A stretch of DNA of 64,000 nt from Roseovarius halotolerans (GTDB lineage Bacteria; Pseudomonadota; Alphaproteobacteria; Rhodobacterales; Rhodobacteraceae): NCBI RefSeq assembly GCF_900172255.1, contig NZ_FWFU01000001.1:620001-684000 (forward strand), in the 5' to 3' direction. Positions 41,662 to 50,370 of the stretch are shown in pieces. The notes below the pieces were generated by a model. It had not been told where the DNA came from, did no database searches, and saw only the letters and a program-made list of their open reading frames with translations. The position numbers and the translations under genes are program-made. How positions within the stretch are numbered: position 1 is the stretch's first letter; each line of letters opens with the position of its first letter.

Positions 41662-42189
41662 CTAACCCGACTTTCCGAACGGGATGGTGCGAAGGTGGTG
41701 TAGCCTCCCGTTCTCAAGCTTAACCACCTCCAGGGCCCGGATGGTTCCCAAGAGCGGGAAGCCTCCGAGGGAAGAAGTGTCCAAATTCTTGATAATCGTT
41801 CGATCAGTGTTCGTCGCGACCGTCATGTGTGGACGGTAGGGGATATCGTCTTTTCGCTCCGCCTTCTGAACACCTTCGTAGAGCTGGTCATGCAGTGCCG
41901 CCAACTGCGAACTTCCGGTCGAACTGACGAGTAGCAGTTTATGGGTCTTTTCAAAGGGGTCGTGTGTAATCTCTTCAGAAACGAAAGACACCTCAAACTG
42001 CGATGACCTGCCGGCTATCGTCTCGCAGTGCGCCAGGAACTCATGAGGGTGGATATTCATCAGCCCGAACACGAGAGTTACGTGCGGGGGGACGAGCTTG
42101 GCTCTGGACGGCTCGTTCTCGGTCCGAAACCGACGAATGCGTTCGGCGACACTCGGCTCAAACTGTGGATATGCCAAGACGTAAATCAT
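41662..42189 (-). CDS. 2H phosphoesterase (2'-5' RNA ligase family)
   Basis: A 175-residue protein with the two HxT motifs of the 2H superfamily: VPPHVTLVFG (H36, T38) and YRPHMTVATN (H121, T123). Members hydrolyse or ligate 2'-5' linked nucleotides or cyclic phosphates. The ATG at 42189 was chosen over a GTG three bases upstream; neither has a strong ribosome-binding site. It sits alone. Close to several nucleotide-signalling systems, it could degrade a cyclic or 2'-5' linked signal, but that is only suggestive. Confidence 0.86.
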   Translation of the reverse strand: MIYVLAYPQFEPSVAERIRRFRTENEPSRAKLVPPHVTLVFGLMNIHPHEFLAHCETIAGRSSQFEVSFVSEEITHDPFEKTHKLLLVSSTGSSQLAALHDQLYEGVQKAERKDDIPYRPHMTVATNTDRTIIKNLDTSSLGGFPLLGTIRALEVVKLENGRLHHLRTIPFGKSG

Positions 42190-42281
42190 CACGACATGGT
42201 GGGGAAATCTGCACCATTGGTCAACGATCGCGTGATCCCCTCAGGGGGGACAGGTCGCCTTGTGTCCCGCCCAAAGGCGCG

Positions 42282-42473
42282 CTGATCTTCGTCGTACCCG
42301 CAGTCTTGGCTGGGTTCTACGCGACCCTCGGGATCACCAGGACCATGATGCCCTCGGAGACATGGCAGATGATCTTCGCCGTCATCGGCGCTGGCGCCGT
42401 TGGTGTTTCCGCCTTCCTCCGCATTGCCGGTATGGCCGCCGACTCTTCGGACGGATCTCCCGTGGGCGCCTGA
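42282..42473 (+). pseudogene. Possible membrane-protein remnant without a start
   Basis: A frame with two hydrophobic stretches, LIFVVPAVLAGFYATLGITR and MIFAVIGAGAVGVSAFLRIA, ends at 42473. No ATG, GTG or TTG with a ribosome-binding site precedes the first hydrophobic stretch, so it may be the 3' end of a truncated gene or a chance reading. Confidence 0.3.
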
Positions 42474-43029
42474 CACTGCCGACGATCCGATGAGGCGGGA
42501 CCGGATCAGCGCTGGAATGCCATCCCGATCGTCAGGATGCCGGTATGGGGCGGTGTGCGGATCGGCATGTGGCCTACGTCGCGGTCCGTGGCCGTGCGGT
42601 GGAGGGGGGCGGACCGTTCGAGCGGCAAATCGCACCTGCGATCGGGCGGGACACACCGGCCGGGGCGCATGGAGAACGACGCGCATGGCCTGTCGTGGGT
42701 GAGCGAACCCGCCGGTGAAAACGCCGGTCAGGTTGACGGGCATCCGCGATCGCCATCGTCTCCGTTCTGACCCGTCCATGTCCGCTCCATACGGCCCCTT
42801 CAATGGCCTGATCTGGCCGAAGACCGGCTCCGCCTCGACCGGCTTGGCGCAACAGCGCCGCCATAACTTTCTTCCCCTAGGCTGCGCCCATTCCGCGCGA
42901 AACAAGAAAGTTCTGCCTGTGCTGTCCGGCCCCCGGCACGCCGGGGGTGCGCCGCCGGTCGTCTTTGGCCTGTCGATCGCCATCGGGCCGCAATGGTGCG
43001 GACCCGGAAACGGAAAACGGAGACTTAAC
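42474..43029. other. Gene-free stretch and DUF736 leader
   Basis: About 555 bases with no convincing gene; the long minus-strand frame across it has the composition of a shadow. The right part is the leader of the DUF736 gene and contains the inverted repeat CCCCCGGC/GCCGGGGG near 42930-42947. Confidence 0.5.
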
Positions 43030-43356
43030 ATGGCGACCATCGGCACCTTCAAGAAGACCGGCTCGAACGAATTCACCGGCGAAATCGTCACACTCAGCGT
43101 CCAGGCCAAGGGCGTACGGATCGTTCCTGACACCCGCGCCACCGGCGATAACGCCCCCAGCCACCGGGTCCTGGTGGGCCGCGCCGAGATCGGCGCCGCC
43201 TGGTCCAAGCGCTCGGGCGAGGGCCGCGACTACCTGGGCCTCAAGCTCGACGATCCGAGCTTCACCGCCCCGATCTACGCCAATCTCTTCGATGAGGAGG
43301 ACGGCGAGAGCTACGCGCTGATCTGGTCCCGCCCCAACGGTCGCCGCAGCGAGTAA
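43030..43356 (+). CDS. DUF736 domain-containing protein
   Basis: A 108-residue protein: MATIGTFKKTGSNEFTGEIV, VGRAEIGAAWSKRSGEGRDY, LKLDDPSFTAPIYANLFDEE. DUF736 proteins are small, abundant, conserved components of alphaproteobacterial conjugative elements with no settled function. A second, diverged DUF736 gene lies at 51497 inside the transfer module. A strong hairpin follows its stop. Confidence 0.92.
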   Translation: MATIGTFKKTGSNEFTGEIVTLSVQAKGVRIVPDTRATGDNAPSHRVLVGRAEIGAAWSKRSGEGRDYLGLKLDDPSFTAPIYANLFDEEDGESYALIWSRPNGRRSE

Positions 43357-43365
43357 CGGCGCCCT

Positions 43366-43391
43366 GGGCCCCGGCCGAAAGGCCGGGGCCC
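43366..43391 (+). terminator. GAAA-tetraloop hairpin after DUF736
   Basis: GGGCCCCGGCC at 43366-43376 pairs perfectly with GGCCGGGGCCC at 43381-43391 around a GAAA loop, 10 bases after the DUF736 stop. There is no T-run, so it may act as an RNA-end stabiliser or a GC-only terminator. Confidence 0.7.
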
Positions 43392-43599
43392 GCCCGCCAA
43401 ACCGGGCAACCGAATCAGTTTCCCGGTTCGGCGGTACCAAGACGAAAACGCGATAAAAACGCAGAAGAATTCCGGTAGAGATTCATGCAGATACGACTAT
43501 AATAGATGGAGTATTCGGTCGTTCCCGCGCGACGGCTTCGAGCCCTTACTCGCCACGCGAAAACGCGATGGTCTTGGCTCGCTAACGCTAGCGCAGTGG

Positions 43600-44463
43600 T
43601 CATCCCTGCACCGTCGCCAGAAACTCTCGCATCCGCGTCGGCGCACGTCCCAGCAACTGAGCGAGCGTCGGATCGACCCGATCAAACTCGCCCGCTCGGG
43701 CTGCACGGAAGTATCCCAGCATGACGGCGATAGCACCCTCAGGTATGCCATTCTCCCGAGCATGGCGTTCCATGGAATCTTCCTCGACGATTTCTCGCGC
43801 GATGGGCCGTCCCAGGACGTCCGTTGCCAGCCGCGCGAGGTCGGCGAGGTCGAGGGCCTCGCTGCCAGTCAGCGGCGGTGTCGGACCGTCGAACGTCTCG
43901 CCGCGCGCCAGCAGGATGGCATCGGCGGCGGCAAGATCGTCGTGGGTCGTCCAGGCTACCTTTCCGTCCTCGGGGCCGGTCAGCGTCCCAGCCTCGAGTC
44001 CGTTCGCGTTCATGGCAACGGCGCTCGCCGCGTAGAAGCCGTGGCGTAAGGACGTCCAGGGCAGGCCCGAGTCCGCCAACATCTTCTCGGTCGCAGCGTG
44101 ATCCCGCCCTGGCGGGAAGTGCGAGTCGAGCGCGCAGGAGACCTGGCTGGTATAAAGCACGCGGCCGACGCCCAGTTCGCGCGCCACTCCGATCGCGGCC
44201 CTATGCTGCTTCAACGGATCTCCCCCCTTTGCCGCCGCATTCGACGAGACCAATAAAATCCGCTCGGCCCCGTTCCACGCATGACGCAGGCTGTCGGGAT
44301 CGTCGTAATCGCCCCGGCGCACCCGCACGCCGGCCCGCATGAGGTCGCCCGCGCGATCCGGGTCGCGAACGCTGACGCCGATGCGTTCGGCAGGCACATG
44401 TTGCAGAAGGTGTTCGACGATCCTGCGGCCGAGTTGGCCGGTCGCGCCTGTCACAATAAGCAT
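43600..44463 (-). CDS. NmrA-like NAD(P)-binding oxidoreductase
   Basis: A 287-residue atypical short-chain reductase: [20 protein letters not shown] (GxTGxLG cofactor loop), [20 protein letters not shown] and [11 protein letters not shown], typical of the NmrA/QOR2 group. Divergent from a LysR gene 115 bases away, an arrangement matching the SDR/LysR pair at 39-41 kb. Confidence 0.92.
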   Translation of the reverse strand: MLIVTGATGQLGRRIVEHLLQHVPAERIGVSVRDPDRAGDLMRAGVRVRRGDYDDPDSLRHAWNGAERILLVSSNAAAKGGDPLKQHRAAIGVARELGVGRVLYTSQVSCALDSHFPPGRDHAATEKMLADSGLPWTSLRHGFYAASAVAMNANGLEAGTLTGPEDGKVAWTTHDDLAAADAILLARGETFDGPTPPLTGSEALDLADLARLATDVLGRPIAREIVEEDSMERHARENGIPEGAIAVMLGYFRAARAGEFDRVDPTLAQLLGRAPTRMREFLATVQG

Positions 44464-44578
44464 GTCTCAATCTCCTCGGTGGGTCCGCTGCGCGGTAAGT
44501 GATCGCGGGCTGATGGAGAGAGATTGATTGTTCTCTTTCTCTGAGACAATTCGCGTATTTTCGAATACCTTGTTCTCT

Positions 44579-45487
44579 ATGCAGAACAATGTCTCGAATG
44601 ATGATCTGGCCATTTTTCTCGTGGTGGTTCGCGAAGGCGGGTTCAGGGCAGCGTCCAGACGCCTCGGGATCGCTCCTTCGAAGGTCAGCACGACGATCTC
44701 GCGGATGGAGGCTAGCCTCGGCGTGCCACTCCTGCGTCGCACGACCCGCAGCGTGGCCACGACAGACGCAGGTCAGGCACTGGCGGACCGGATCGCCCCT
44801 TTGTTCGCCGGGCTCGAGGAAGCCTGCGCCGAGGCCGCCGACACGGCGGGCCGCGTGCGGGGCCGGCTGACGCTTAACGTACCCGGGGCAGTGATGCCGG
44901 ACATCCTTCCGCCGCTCCTGTCGAAATTCCACGCCCGTCATCCCGACGTCGAGGTCGAAATCGTGGTCGAGAACGGTCTCGTCGATATCGTCAAGGCGGG
45001 CTGCGATGCGGGCATCCGCTATGACGACGCCCTCGAAAAGGATATGGTGTCTATCCCGATCGGCCCCCGGACCCAGCAGAGTGCCCTTGCAGCGTCACCG
45101 GCTTACCTGGAGGCACGAGGTACGCCCCGGGGCCCCGAAGAACTGACCCGGCACGATGCGATCCGCTATCGCCTGGCGGATGGTCCTCTGCTGCCGTGGA
45201 GCCTCGTCGATGATTTTCGAACGGTCACCGTCCAGCCTGCGACACGCCTGATCCTGAGCGTGAACGCTCTCGACTCGGGACTTCGCTACGCCAGGACCGG
45301 GATCGGCATCATTGGGACTTTCCGTAATTGGTTGGAGGAAGACTTCGCCGCCGGAACGCTCGTTCCCGTTCTGCCGAATATGTGGCCTTCTCGGAACGGC
45401 CCGCGTCTCTACTATCCAAGCCGTTTTACAACCGCGCCGCTCCGCGCCTTCATTGAAATTTGCCGCTGCGGCAGCGACAGGGTCTGA
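44579..45487 (+). CDS. LysR-family transcriptional regulator
   Basis: A 302-residue LysR protein: NDDLAIFLVVVREGGFRAAS and SKVSTTISRMEASLGVPLLR form the DNA-binding domain; the effector-binding domain follows. The ATG at 44579 gives a standard N-terminus; an upstream frame start at 44528 adds an unlikely Phe/Ser-rich stretch. Probably regulates the divergent NmrA-like gene. Confidence 0.92.
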   Translation: MQNNVSNDDLAIFLVVVREGGFRAASRRLGIAPSKVSTTISRMEASLGVPLLRRTTRSVATTDAGQALADRIAPLFAGLEEACAEAADTAGRVRGRLTLNVPGAVMPDILPPLLSKFHARHPDVEVEIVVENGLVDIVKAGCDAGIRYDDALEKDMVSIPIGPRTQQSALAASPAYLEARGTPRGPEELTRHDAIRYRLADGPLLPWSLVDDFRTVTVQPATRLILSVNALDSGLRYARTGIGIIGTFRNWLEEDFAAGTLVPVLPNMWPSRNGPRLYYPSRFTTAPLRAFIEICRCGSDRV

Positions 45488-45639
45488 ACAGCTAAGCTCT
45501 AACTACTACCGGGAAGAAATGATTTGTCCGCCGCGCTGCTGCCTCTCAGCAAAGGACGACTGAAATAGTCGTAGTTTACAAAACCGTTTGAAGATTGGTT
45601 AGGAGAAGTGCCGGTCCTTAATTCGAAAGGGGAATCGGC
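45488..45639 (+). other. Noncoding left flank of the IS110-family element
   Basis: 152 bases between the LysR stop and the transposase start. IS110-group elements encode a bridge (seek) RNA in a noncoding end; this flank and the one after the transposase are the two candidate locations. No inverted terminal repeats are visible, as usual for IS110. Confidence 0.35.
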
Positions 45640-46686
45640 ATGTCCCAAAGGCACTATATAGGGCTGGATGTCTCGGCCCGCACCGTCAATCTCTGCATCG
45701 TCGATCACGATGGCCAAGTGGTACACGAACGCAAGCTCTCCTCGGATCCGGAGGAGATTGCACAGCATATCCTGTCACTTCGGTTTCCGATTGTTCGTGT
45801 CGGCCTCGAGGCCGGAATGCTATCGCAACACATCTATGGGCGGTTGGCTGAAGCCGGTATCCCGGTCGTCTGCGTCGAGACCCGGCACATGAAAGCGGCG
45901 CTCGCCGCTCAGCTCAACAAGACCGACCGGCACGACGCGCGCGGGATCGCCCAGATGATGCGCGTCGGATTGTTCAAACCGGTCCACGTCAAGACGCCGA
46001 ACAGCCAACGCCTGCGCACGATCCTGACCGCACGGCAACTTCTGCGGAACAAGCTTCAGGATGTCGAGAACGAAATCCGCGGCCTCATCCGCAACTTCGG
46101 CTATCACCTCGGAAAGGTGACGGCGCGCGACTTCGAACCACGGGTGCGGGAACTGATCGCCGATACCGACCTGCACGCCGTGGCCGACGCTCTCCTGTTG
46201 GCAAGACGCTCCTTGCGAGAGCAATTCGGCCGGTTGGACGATATGCTCGTTCGATTGGCGAAGCATGACGAGGTGACGCGACGCTTCATGACGGTTCCCG
46301 GCGTCGGCCCACTTGTCGCACTGACCTTTCGGGCAACGGTCGATGTTCCGTCGCGTTTTACGCGCTCGCGCACAGTCGGCGCCCACTTCGGACTGACACC
46401 TCGCAAGCAGCAATCCGGTGAAGTCGACCGCAACGGACGCATCTCGAGATGGGGCGATGAGATGATGCGAAGCCTTCTTTACGAAGCGGCGCAGGTGCTG
46501 TTGACACGGGTGAAACGTTGGTCAGCGCTCAAGGCTTGGGGCGCACAGATTTCGCGACGCCGAGGCCACAAGAAAGCGATCATCGCGCTGGCGCGCAAGA
46601 TCGCTGTGATCCTTCATCGCATGTGGATCGACGGATCGGAATTCGACTGGGGCAAGCGGCCGGAAACCGCTGCGTCATCTGTTTAA
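45640..46686 (+). CDS. IS110-family transposase
   Basis: A 348-residue DEDD recombinase: RHYIGLDVSARTVNLCIVDH with the first Asp (D10), KTDRHDARGIAQMMRVGLFK, then the C-terminal Transposase_20 region (VPGVGPLVALTFRATVDVPS, GAHFGLTPRKQQSG, SRWGDEMMRSLLYEAA) that supplies the catalytic Ser. Full length and intact, so the copy may be active. It lies between the LysR gene and the XRE regulator. Confidence 0.93.
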   Translation: MSQRHYIGLDVSARTVNLCIVDHDGQVVHERKLSSDPEEIAQHILSLRFPIVRVGLEAGMLSQHIYGRLAEAGIPVVCVETRHMKAALAAQLNKTDRHDARGIAQMMRVGLFKPVHVKTPNSQRLRTILTARQLLRNKLQDVENEIRGLIRNFGYHLGKVTARDFEPRVRELIADTDLHAVADALLLARRSLREQFGRLDDMLVRLAKHDEVTRRFMTVPGVGPLVALTFRATVDVPSRFTRSRTVGAHFGLTPRKQQSGEVDRNGRISRWGDEMMRSLLYEAAQVLLTRVKRWSALKAWGAQISRRRGHKKAIIALARKIAVILHRMWIDGSEFDWGKRPETAASSV

Positions 46687-46886
46687 GGTTCGACCGGGCA
46701 CAGTCCGGTCGAGGCACATCCCCGCGAGGGGACGGGGAACGGCGAGCGCGCAAATACGACTTGACCGCCAAGGCCGATGCCGAGGTGACGTCGCAAAATA
46801 GATTGTCCCGCCGGCTCCTCTGATCCCATCCTGTGGCGGTCTTGTACCGACCACGAAGAGAAGCATGATCCTCGCGGGCGTGCCGC
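46687..46886 (+). other. Noncoding right flank of the IS110-family element
   Basis: About 200 bases with hairpin potential: CGACCGG/CCGGTCG near 46690-46710 and a CCCC/GGGG pair just after. In IS1111-type members the guide RNA comes from the 3' end, so this is a bridge-RNA candidate. The right boundary of the element is not defined. Confidence 0.35.
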
Positions 46887-47105
46887 TCAAACCTCGTCGT
46901 CGGGCTCGACCAGATCCACATGGCTGACGCCGAGAGCCTGGGCGAGTTCAAACAACGTGATCACGGTTGGGTTCCTCCGGCCGCGTTCGAGGCTGCTGAG
47001 ATATTGTTGGCTGAAGCCGGAACGCGCTTCGACCTCTTCCTGCGTCAGGCCCTTCTCCCGACGCAGGCGGGCGAAATTCCGGCCGACCAATTTGCGCATA
47101 TCCAT
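46887..47105 (-). CDS. Small XRE-family HTH regulator
   Basis: A 72-residue helix-turn-helix protein: NFARLRREKGLTQEEVEARS, GFSQQYLSSLERGRRNPTV. Essentially only the DNA-binding domain. Divergent from another small XRE gene, with a perfect palindrome in its own upstream region, indicating autoregulation or control of the replication genes to the right. Confidence 0.9.
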   Translation of the reverse strand: MDMRKLVGRNFARLRREKGLTQEEVEARSGFSQQYLSSLERGRRNPTVITLFELAQALGVSHVDLVEPDDEV

Positions 47106-47121
47106 GCGCAGGAAGATCGCG

Positions 47122-47160
47122 ATTTACATACTTTAAGTTTATCAACTATAGTATGTAAAT
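47122..47160. promoter_or_regulatory. Perfect 11-base inverted repeat between divergent XRE genes
   Basis: ATTTACATACT at 47122-47132 and AGTATGTAAAT at 47150-47160 are exact inverted copies, 17 bases apart, in an AT-rich island, with ACTATAGT nested at the right arm. Ideal placement for an XRE dimer operator covering the minus-strand promoter. Confidence 0.75.
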
Positions 47161-47259
47161 GAGCCGCTGGGGAGTGAGGGATTCCCCGCTATCCGGTTGG
47201 TCCGAATAGAGAAGTCGTAGTTCTGGCGTGCGCGCCGGGCCGGATGGGAGGTGATCTGC

Positions 47260-47508
47260 ATGATCACCGCCCGACAATCGCGGGCCGCGCGGGCGCTTCT
47301 TGGATGGACACAGGAGCAGCTTGCGGATGAGGCCCGGGTATCTTTGACCGCGCTCAAGCGCCTCGAATCCGAAAGCGGACTCGAGGTCTATGAGACCACG
47401 CGCGATCAGGTTCGACGGGCTTTTGAAGCGAATGGCATTCTGCTCCTGAACTCTGACCAGGGGATTGGAGTGATGCATGTTCAGGCGAAGGCCGTCCCGA
47501 AGGGCTGA
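47260..47508 (+). CDS. Small XRE-like HTH protein
   Basis: An 82-residue protein: ITARQSRAARALLGWTQEQL, ADEARVSLTALKRLESESGL, then VRRAFEANGILLLNSDQG, the pattern of short plasmid HTH proteins. The ATG at 47260 follows GGGAGG; an in-frame GTG at 47251 overlaps that site. Likely involved in control of the element. Confidence 0.85.
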   Translation: MITARQSRAARALLGWTQEQLADEARVSLTALKRLESESGLEVYETTRDQVRRAFEANGILLLNSDQGIGVMHVQAKAVPKG

Positions 47509-47601
47509 GTTTTCCGGCACGTCTCCTCGAAGAGGGACGCCCGCCGTCGCCATGCTCACAAGAAGATCGAACAACCGTGCTAAACATGCTGGCAAACCGC
47601 A

Positions 47602-47877
47602 ATGGGGTTGCGCGTGAGAAGAGGCGAATTGCAGGATGTACCGCCGCAAGGGGCCGTGGTGACGGATTATGACCGTCGCCACATGACGCAGTATATGCGT
47701 TTGCTCGATGCTGCAGGCGAGGGCGCGAGCTGGCAGGAGGCGGCGCGGATCATCCTGGGCCTTGATACGCAGAAAGAGCCTGAGCGGGCGCGCCTGGTCC
47801 ACGATACCCATCTTGAACGCGCGCGCTGGCTGAGTTCCGAGGGCTATCGGCAGTTGGCGGCGGGGCGCACCGGCTGA
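47602..47877 (+). CDS. DUF2285 (RovC-like DNA-binding) protein
   Basis: A 91-residue protein whose core, TDYDRRHMTQYMRLLDAAGE, GASWQEAARIILGLD and HLERARWLSSEGYRQL, matches the DUF2285 DNA-binding domain. Stand-alone short DUF2285 proteins typically precede the DUF6499-DUF2285 regulator on these elements, as here. Confidence 0.82.
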   Translation: MGLRVRRGELQDVPPQGAVVTDYDRRHMTQYMRLLDAAGEGASWQEAARIILGLDTQKEPERARLVHDTHLERARWLSSEGYRQLAAGRTG

Positions 47878-47983
47878 GAAGGTGATGCGTGCCACGCATC
47901 ACCTGATGCCTTAGGGCGGACTTCCCAAATGATTGATCTCTCGGAATCCTTTCCTGAGATCAACCCAGGGGAGGGGCGATGCC

Positions 47984-48758
47984 ATGCAACCCGACCGTTC
48001 GAATTGGCGTGACCAGGCCGCCTATGACTATCTCGATGATCTGGCCGCGCCGGAACTCGGCTGGGAATGCCTGCGCCGCAATCCCGAATATCAAGATGAC
48101 TATGCAGAACTTGCAGGGGGACCACCTGAGAGGGCTGACCTGAGGGATCAGGTGGGCCGTCGATGGGGGCTGTGCTTTCCCGATACGGCCCGGTTTGACC
48201 GCGAATGTCGCCGAGATTTTCTGGCGCCCCGAAATCGATACCAGCGCCGTGATCTTCGCGGTCGCCCCCGAGGTACTCGCAGGAGTGACTGGCGCGCCCG
48301 GCGATGAGATAGTTGCCCCGAAGGGCAGGGCATCCCCGATTGGCAAGCACCTGCGCCACATGCTGCCGGACGGAACATACCTGCATCTCGTCGCTCCTCG
48401 GAAAGACCGTGGTCGGCTTGTTGCTACTGTTCCTCTCGGCCCCGAGGGCCTTGATCGCATCGAGGCGATCCAGCGGCTGTTGGCGGATCAGCATCGACGT
48501 CGTTCAATCCCACGCGACACCCGCCTGACCGCGCAGCAGAAAACGCGCTTGCGCCGTGTCCTCCAGGCCTCCGACGCCGCCTTCGACGGCGCAACCCAGA
48601 AGCAGATCGCCGAGGTCCTGTTCCGTACCGGTCACCTGGACCGCGATGAATGGCAGGTCTCCTCCGCCCGTTTTGCCGTCTCCAGTCTCCTTCGTGAGGG
48701 GCGTGACCTGATCGCCGGCGGCTATCGTAAGCTCCTTCGTCACCAGCGCCGCCTCTAG
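47984..48758 (+). pseudogene. DUF6499-DUF2285 transcriptional regulator, apparently frameshifted
   Basis: The N-terminal frame from ATG 47984 reads NWRDQAAYDYLDDLAAPELG, WECLRRNPEYQDDYAELAGG and DQVGRRWGL, the DUF6499 pattern. It then degenerates into an Arg-rich tail, while the continuation is found one frame over from about 48195: LTANVAEIFWRPEIDTSAVI through RLTAQQKTRLRRVLQASDAA, the DUF2285 part. The change occurs near 48160-48195. Either a frameshift mutation or assembly error, or two overlapping genes, the second starting at TTG 48195. Intact homologues are single proteins of about 250 residues. Confidence 0.7.
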
Positions 48759-48895
48759 GTCCGCGATCCCGCGTCGCGGTGTGCGAATTTTCCTCTGCCA
48801 ACTCCCCACTGCATCTGACCGGACGCGCTTCGCCATCGTGACCGTCATCAGCCGCTGTTTCGCGGCACTGGTCACACACAGCAGGGAGACGCCCG

Positions 48896-49177
48896 ATGTC
48901 CGCCATCTCAACCGAACTTCCCCCGCGCTATCTGCGCACCAAGGAAGCCGCGCAGTTCCTGAGCCTGTCGGCTCGGACGCTGGAGAAGCACAGGACCTAT
49001 GGCACCGGTCCCGCCTACCACAAGCTGGGCGGGCGTGTGGTCTATGCGATCGAGGACCTGCAGGCCTGGGTTGGACGGGGCGCTGTCACGTCGACCTCCG
49101 ACCCGCGCGGACAGGTGCTGCCGGCGAAACGCCACACGCTCCCGAACCTCCCGCAGCCCGGCCGCTTCGTGCGCTGA
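48896..49177 (+). CDS. AlpA/excisionase-like helix-turn-helix protein
   Basis: A 93-residue protein: YLRTKEAAQFLSLSARTLEK, HRTYGTGPAYHKLGGRVVYA, IEDLQAWVG, a MerR-like winged helix used by AlpA and excisionase proteins. It lies 20 bases upstream of repA, the usual position on these elements, and probably regulates replication or excision. Confidence 0.88.
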   Translation: MSAISTELPPRYLRTKEAAQFLSLSARTLEKHRTYGTGPAYHKLGGRVVYAIEDLQAWVGRGAVTSTSDPRGQVLPAKRHTLPNLPQPGRFVR

Positions 49178-49197
49178 CCTTGGGGGGCGACACCTTC

Positions 49198-50370
49198 ATG
49201 ACCGATGGACGCAGACCCCGTTCCGAGCGTGGACAGCTCGATCTGTTCCGCGCGCTGCCCGGGGATTTCGCCCCAAGAGATGCGCAAGACCTCATGGCCT
49301 ATCCCTTCTTCTCCCTCGCCAAATCCAAACGGGTCGCACCGATCGACTTTGCCGCTGGCAGCGTCAGCATCCGGGTCGAGGCTGTTCCTGATCACGGTAT
49401 GGCCACGATCTGGGATGCCGACATCCTGATCTGGGCGGCGAGCCAGATCGTCGAGGCGCGTGACGCGGGTCTGCGCACCTCCCGGCTGATGGCCGCCACC
49501 CCATATGAGATCCTCACCTATGTCGGCCGCGGCACCAGTTCGCGGGATTACCAGCGCCTGAAGGCGGCGCTGGATCGTCTGCAGTCGACGACGATCTCCA
49601 CCTCTATCCGCCAGCCGGCGGAAGGACGCCGCCACCGCTTCTCCTGGATCAACGAATGGCAGGAGCGCAGCGACAGGGACGGGCGTCCGGACGGCATCGA
49701 GCTGATTGTGCCCGACTGGTTCTACCAGGCCGTGCTCGACAATGCGCTCATCCTCACCATTGACCGGGCGTATTTCGACCTGACCGGCGGGCTCGACCGT
49801 TGGCTCTATCGCCTGGTGCGCAAGCACGGTGGCCGCCAGCGCGATGGCTGGCGTTTCGACTTCCATCATCTTCACCAGAAGTCCGGGACACTGTCGCCCT
49901 TCAAGCGGTTTGCCTTCGAGCTTCGCGACATCATCCGGCGGCAGCCGCTGCCGGGTTACACACTCTTTCTGGAGACTGAGGTTGGTGGCCGCAAGCTGCT
50001 GGCCTTCGAGCCTGCGCCGGGCTGTGGAAAACCTGTGAATGCGCTCGTGCTATCGGGAACCCCGACTATCGTGCCATCAGGAACCGGTGGCTCGTGCTAT
50101 CAGGAACCCAAACAGGGTGTAACGTACGGAAGCAAAAGCGGAAATCGCTCCCTTAACTTAGAGTCTAACGAAGACTCTAACTTTGAAGAGCGCGCGGATG
50201 GTGTGGAGAACATCATCCGCAGCGCAGCCGGGAGCCTTCGAAAGGCTGAGAAACCGGACGCATCAAGCATGCCTGGCGCTGCCGGATCGCTCCCGGACAG
50301 CCCCGCCTCCGACACGGTCCGTCGCCCCGTCTTGGCACGCCTTCCACTCGATCTACCGGGAGATCGGTGA
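49198..50370 (+). CDS. repA: Replication initiator protein RepA (pfam10134 type)
   Basis: A 390-residue initiator: DLMAYPFFSLAKSKRVAPID, TIWDADILIWAASQIVEARD, ATPYEILTYVGRGTSSRDYQ, and tandem winged-helix regions ending PFKRFAFELRDIIRRQPLPG. ATG 49198 was chosen; a longer in-frame start lies inside the preceding gene. The last about 110 residues are low-complexity, and three DNA iterons are embedded in the coding sequence there. No parA gene follows, unlike many related elements. Confidence 0.9.
   Translation: MTDGRRPRSERGQLDLFRALPGDFAPRDAQDLMAYPFFSLAKSKRVAPIDFAAGSVSIRVEAVPDHGMATIWDADILIWAASQIVEARDAGLRTSRLMAATPYEILTYVGRGTSSRDYQRLKAALDRLQSTTISTSIRQPAEGRRHRFSWINEWQERSDRDGRPDGIELIVPDWFYQAVLDNALILTIDRAYFDLTGGLDRWLYRLVRKHGGRQRDGWRFDFHHLHQKSGTLSPFKRFAFELRDIIRRQPLPGYTLFLETEVGGRKLLAFEPAPGCGKPVNALVLSGTPTIVPSGTGGSCYQEPKQGVTYGSKSGNRSLNLESNEDSNFEERADGVENIIRSAAGSLRKAEKPDASSMPGAAGSLPDSPASDTVRRPVLARLPLDLPGDR
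50045..50108 (+). repeat. Three 17-base iterons inside repA (candidate replication origin)
   Basis: TCGTGCTATCGGGAACC at 50045-50061, TCGTGCCATCAGGAACC at 50069-50085 and TCGTGCTATCAGGAACC at 50092-50108. Spacing is 24 and 23 bases, and each copy differs from the consensus at no more than one position. The arrangement fits RepA-binding iterons of an origin located within the initiator gene. Confidence 0.75.

Noticed and set aside
42189-43208. A 339-codon minus-strand frame across a gene-free region and the DUF736 gene
   Set aside because: Arg/Pro-rich composition, no start signal, and it overlaps the clear DUF736 gene.
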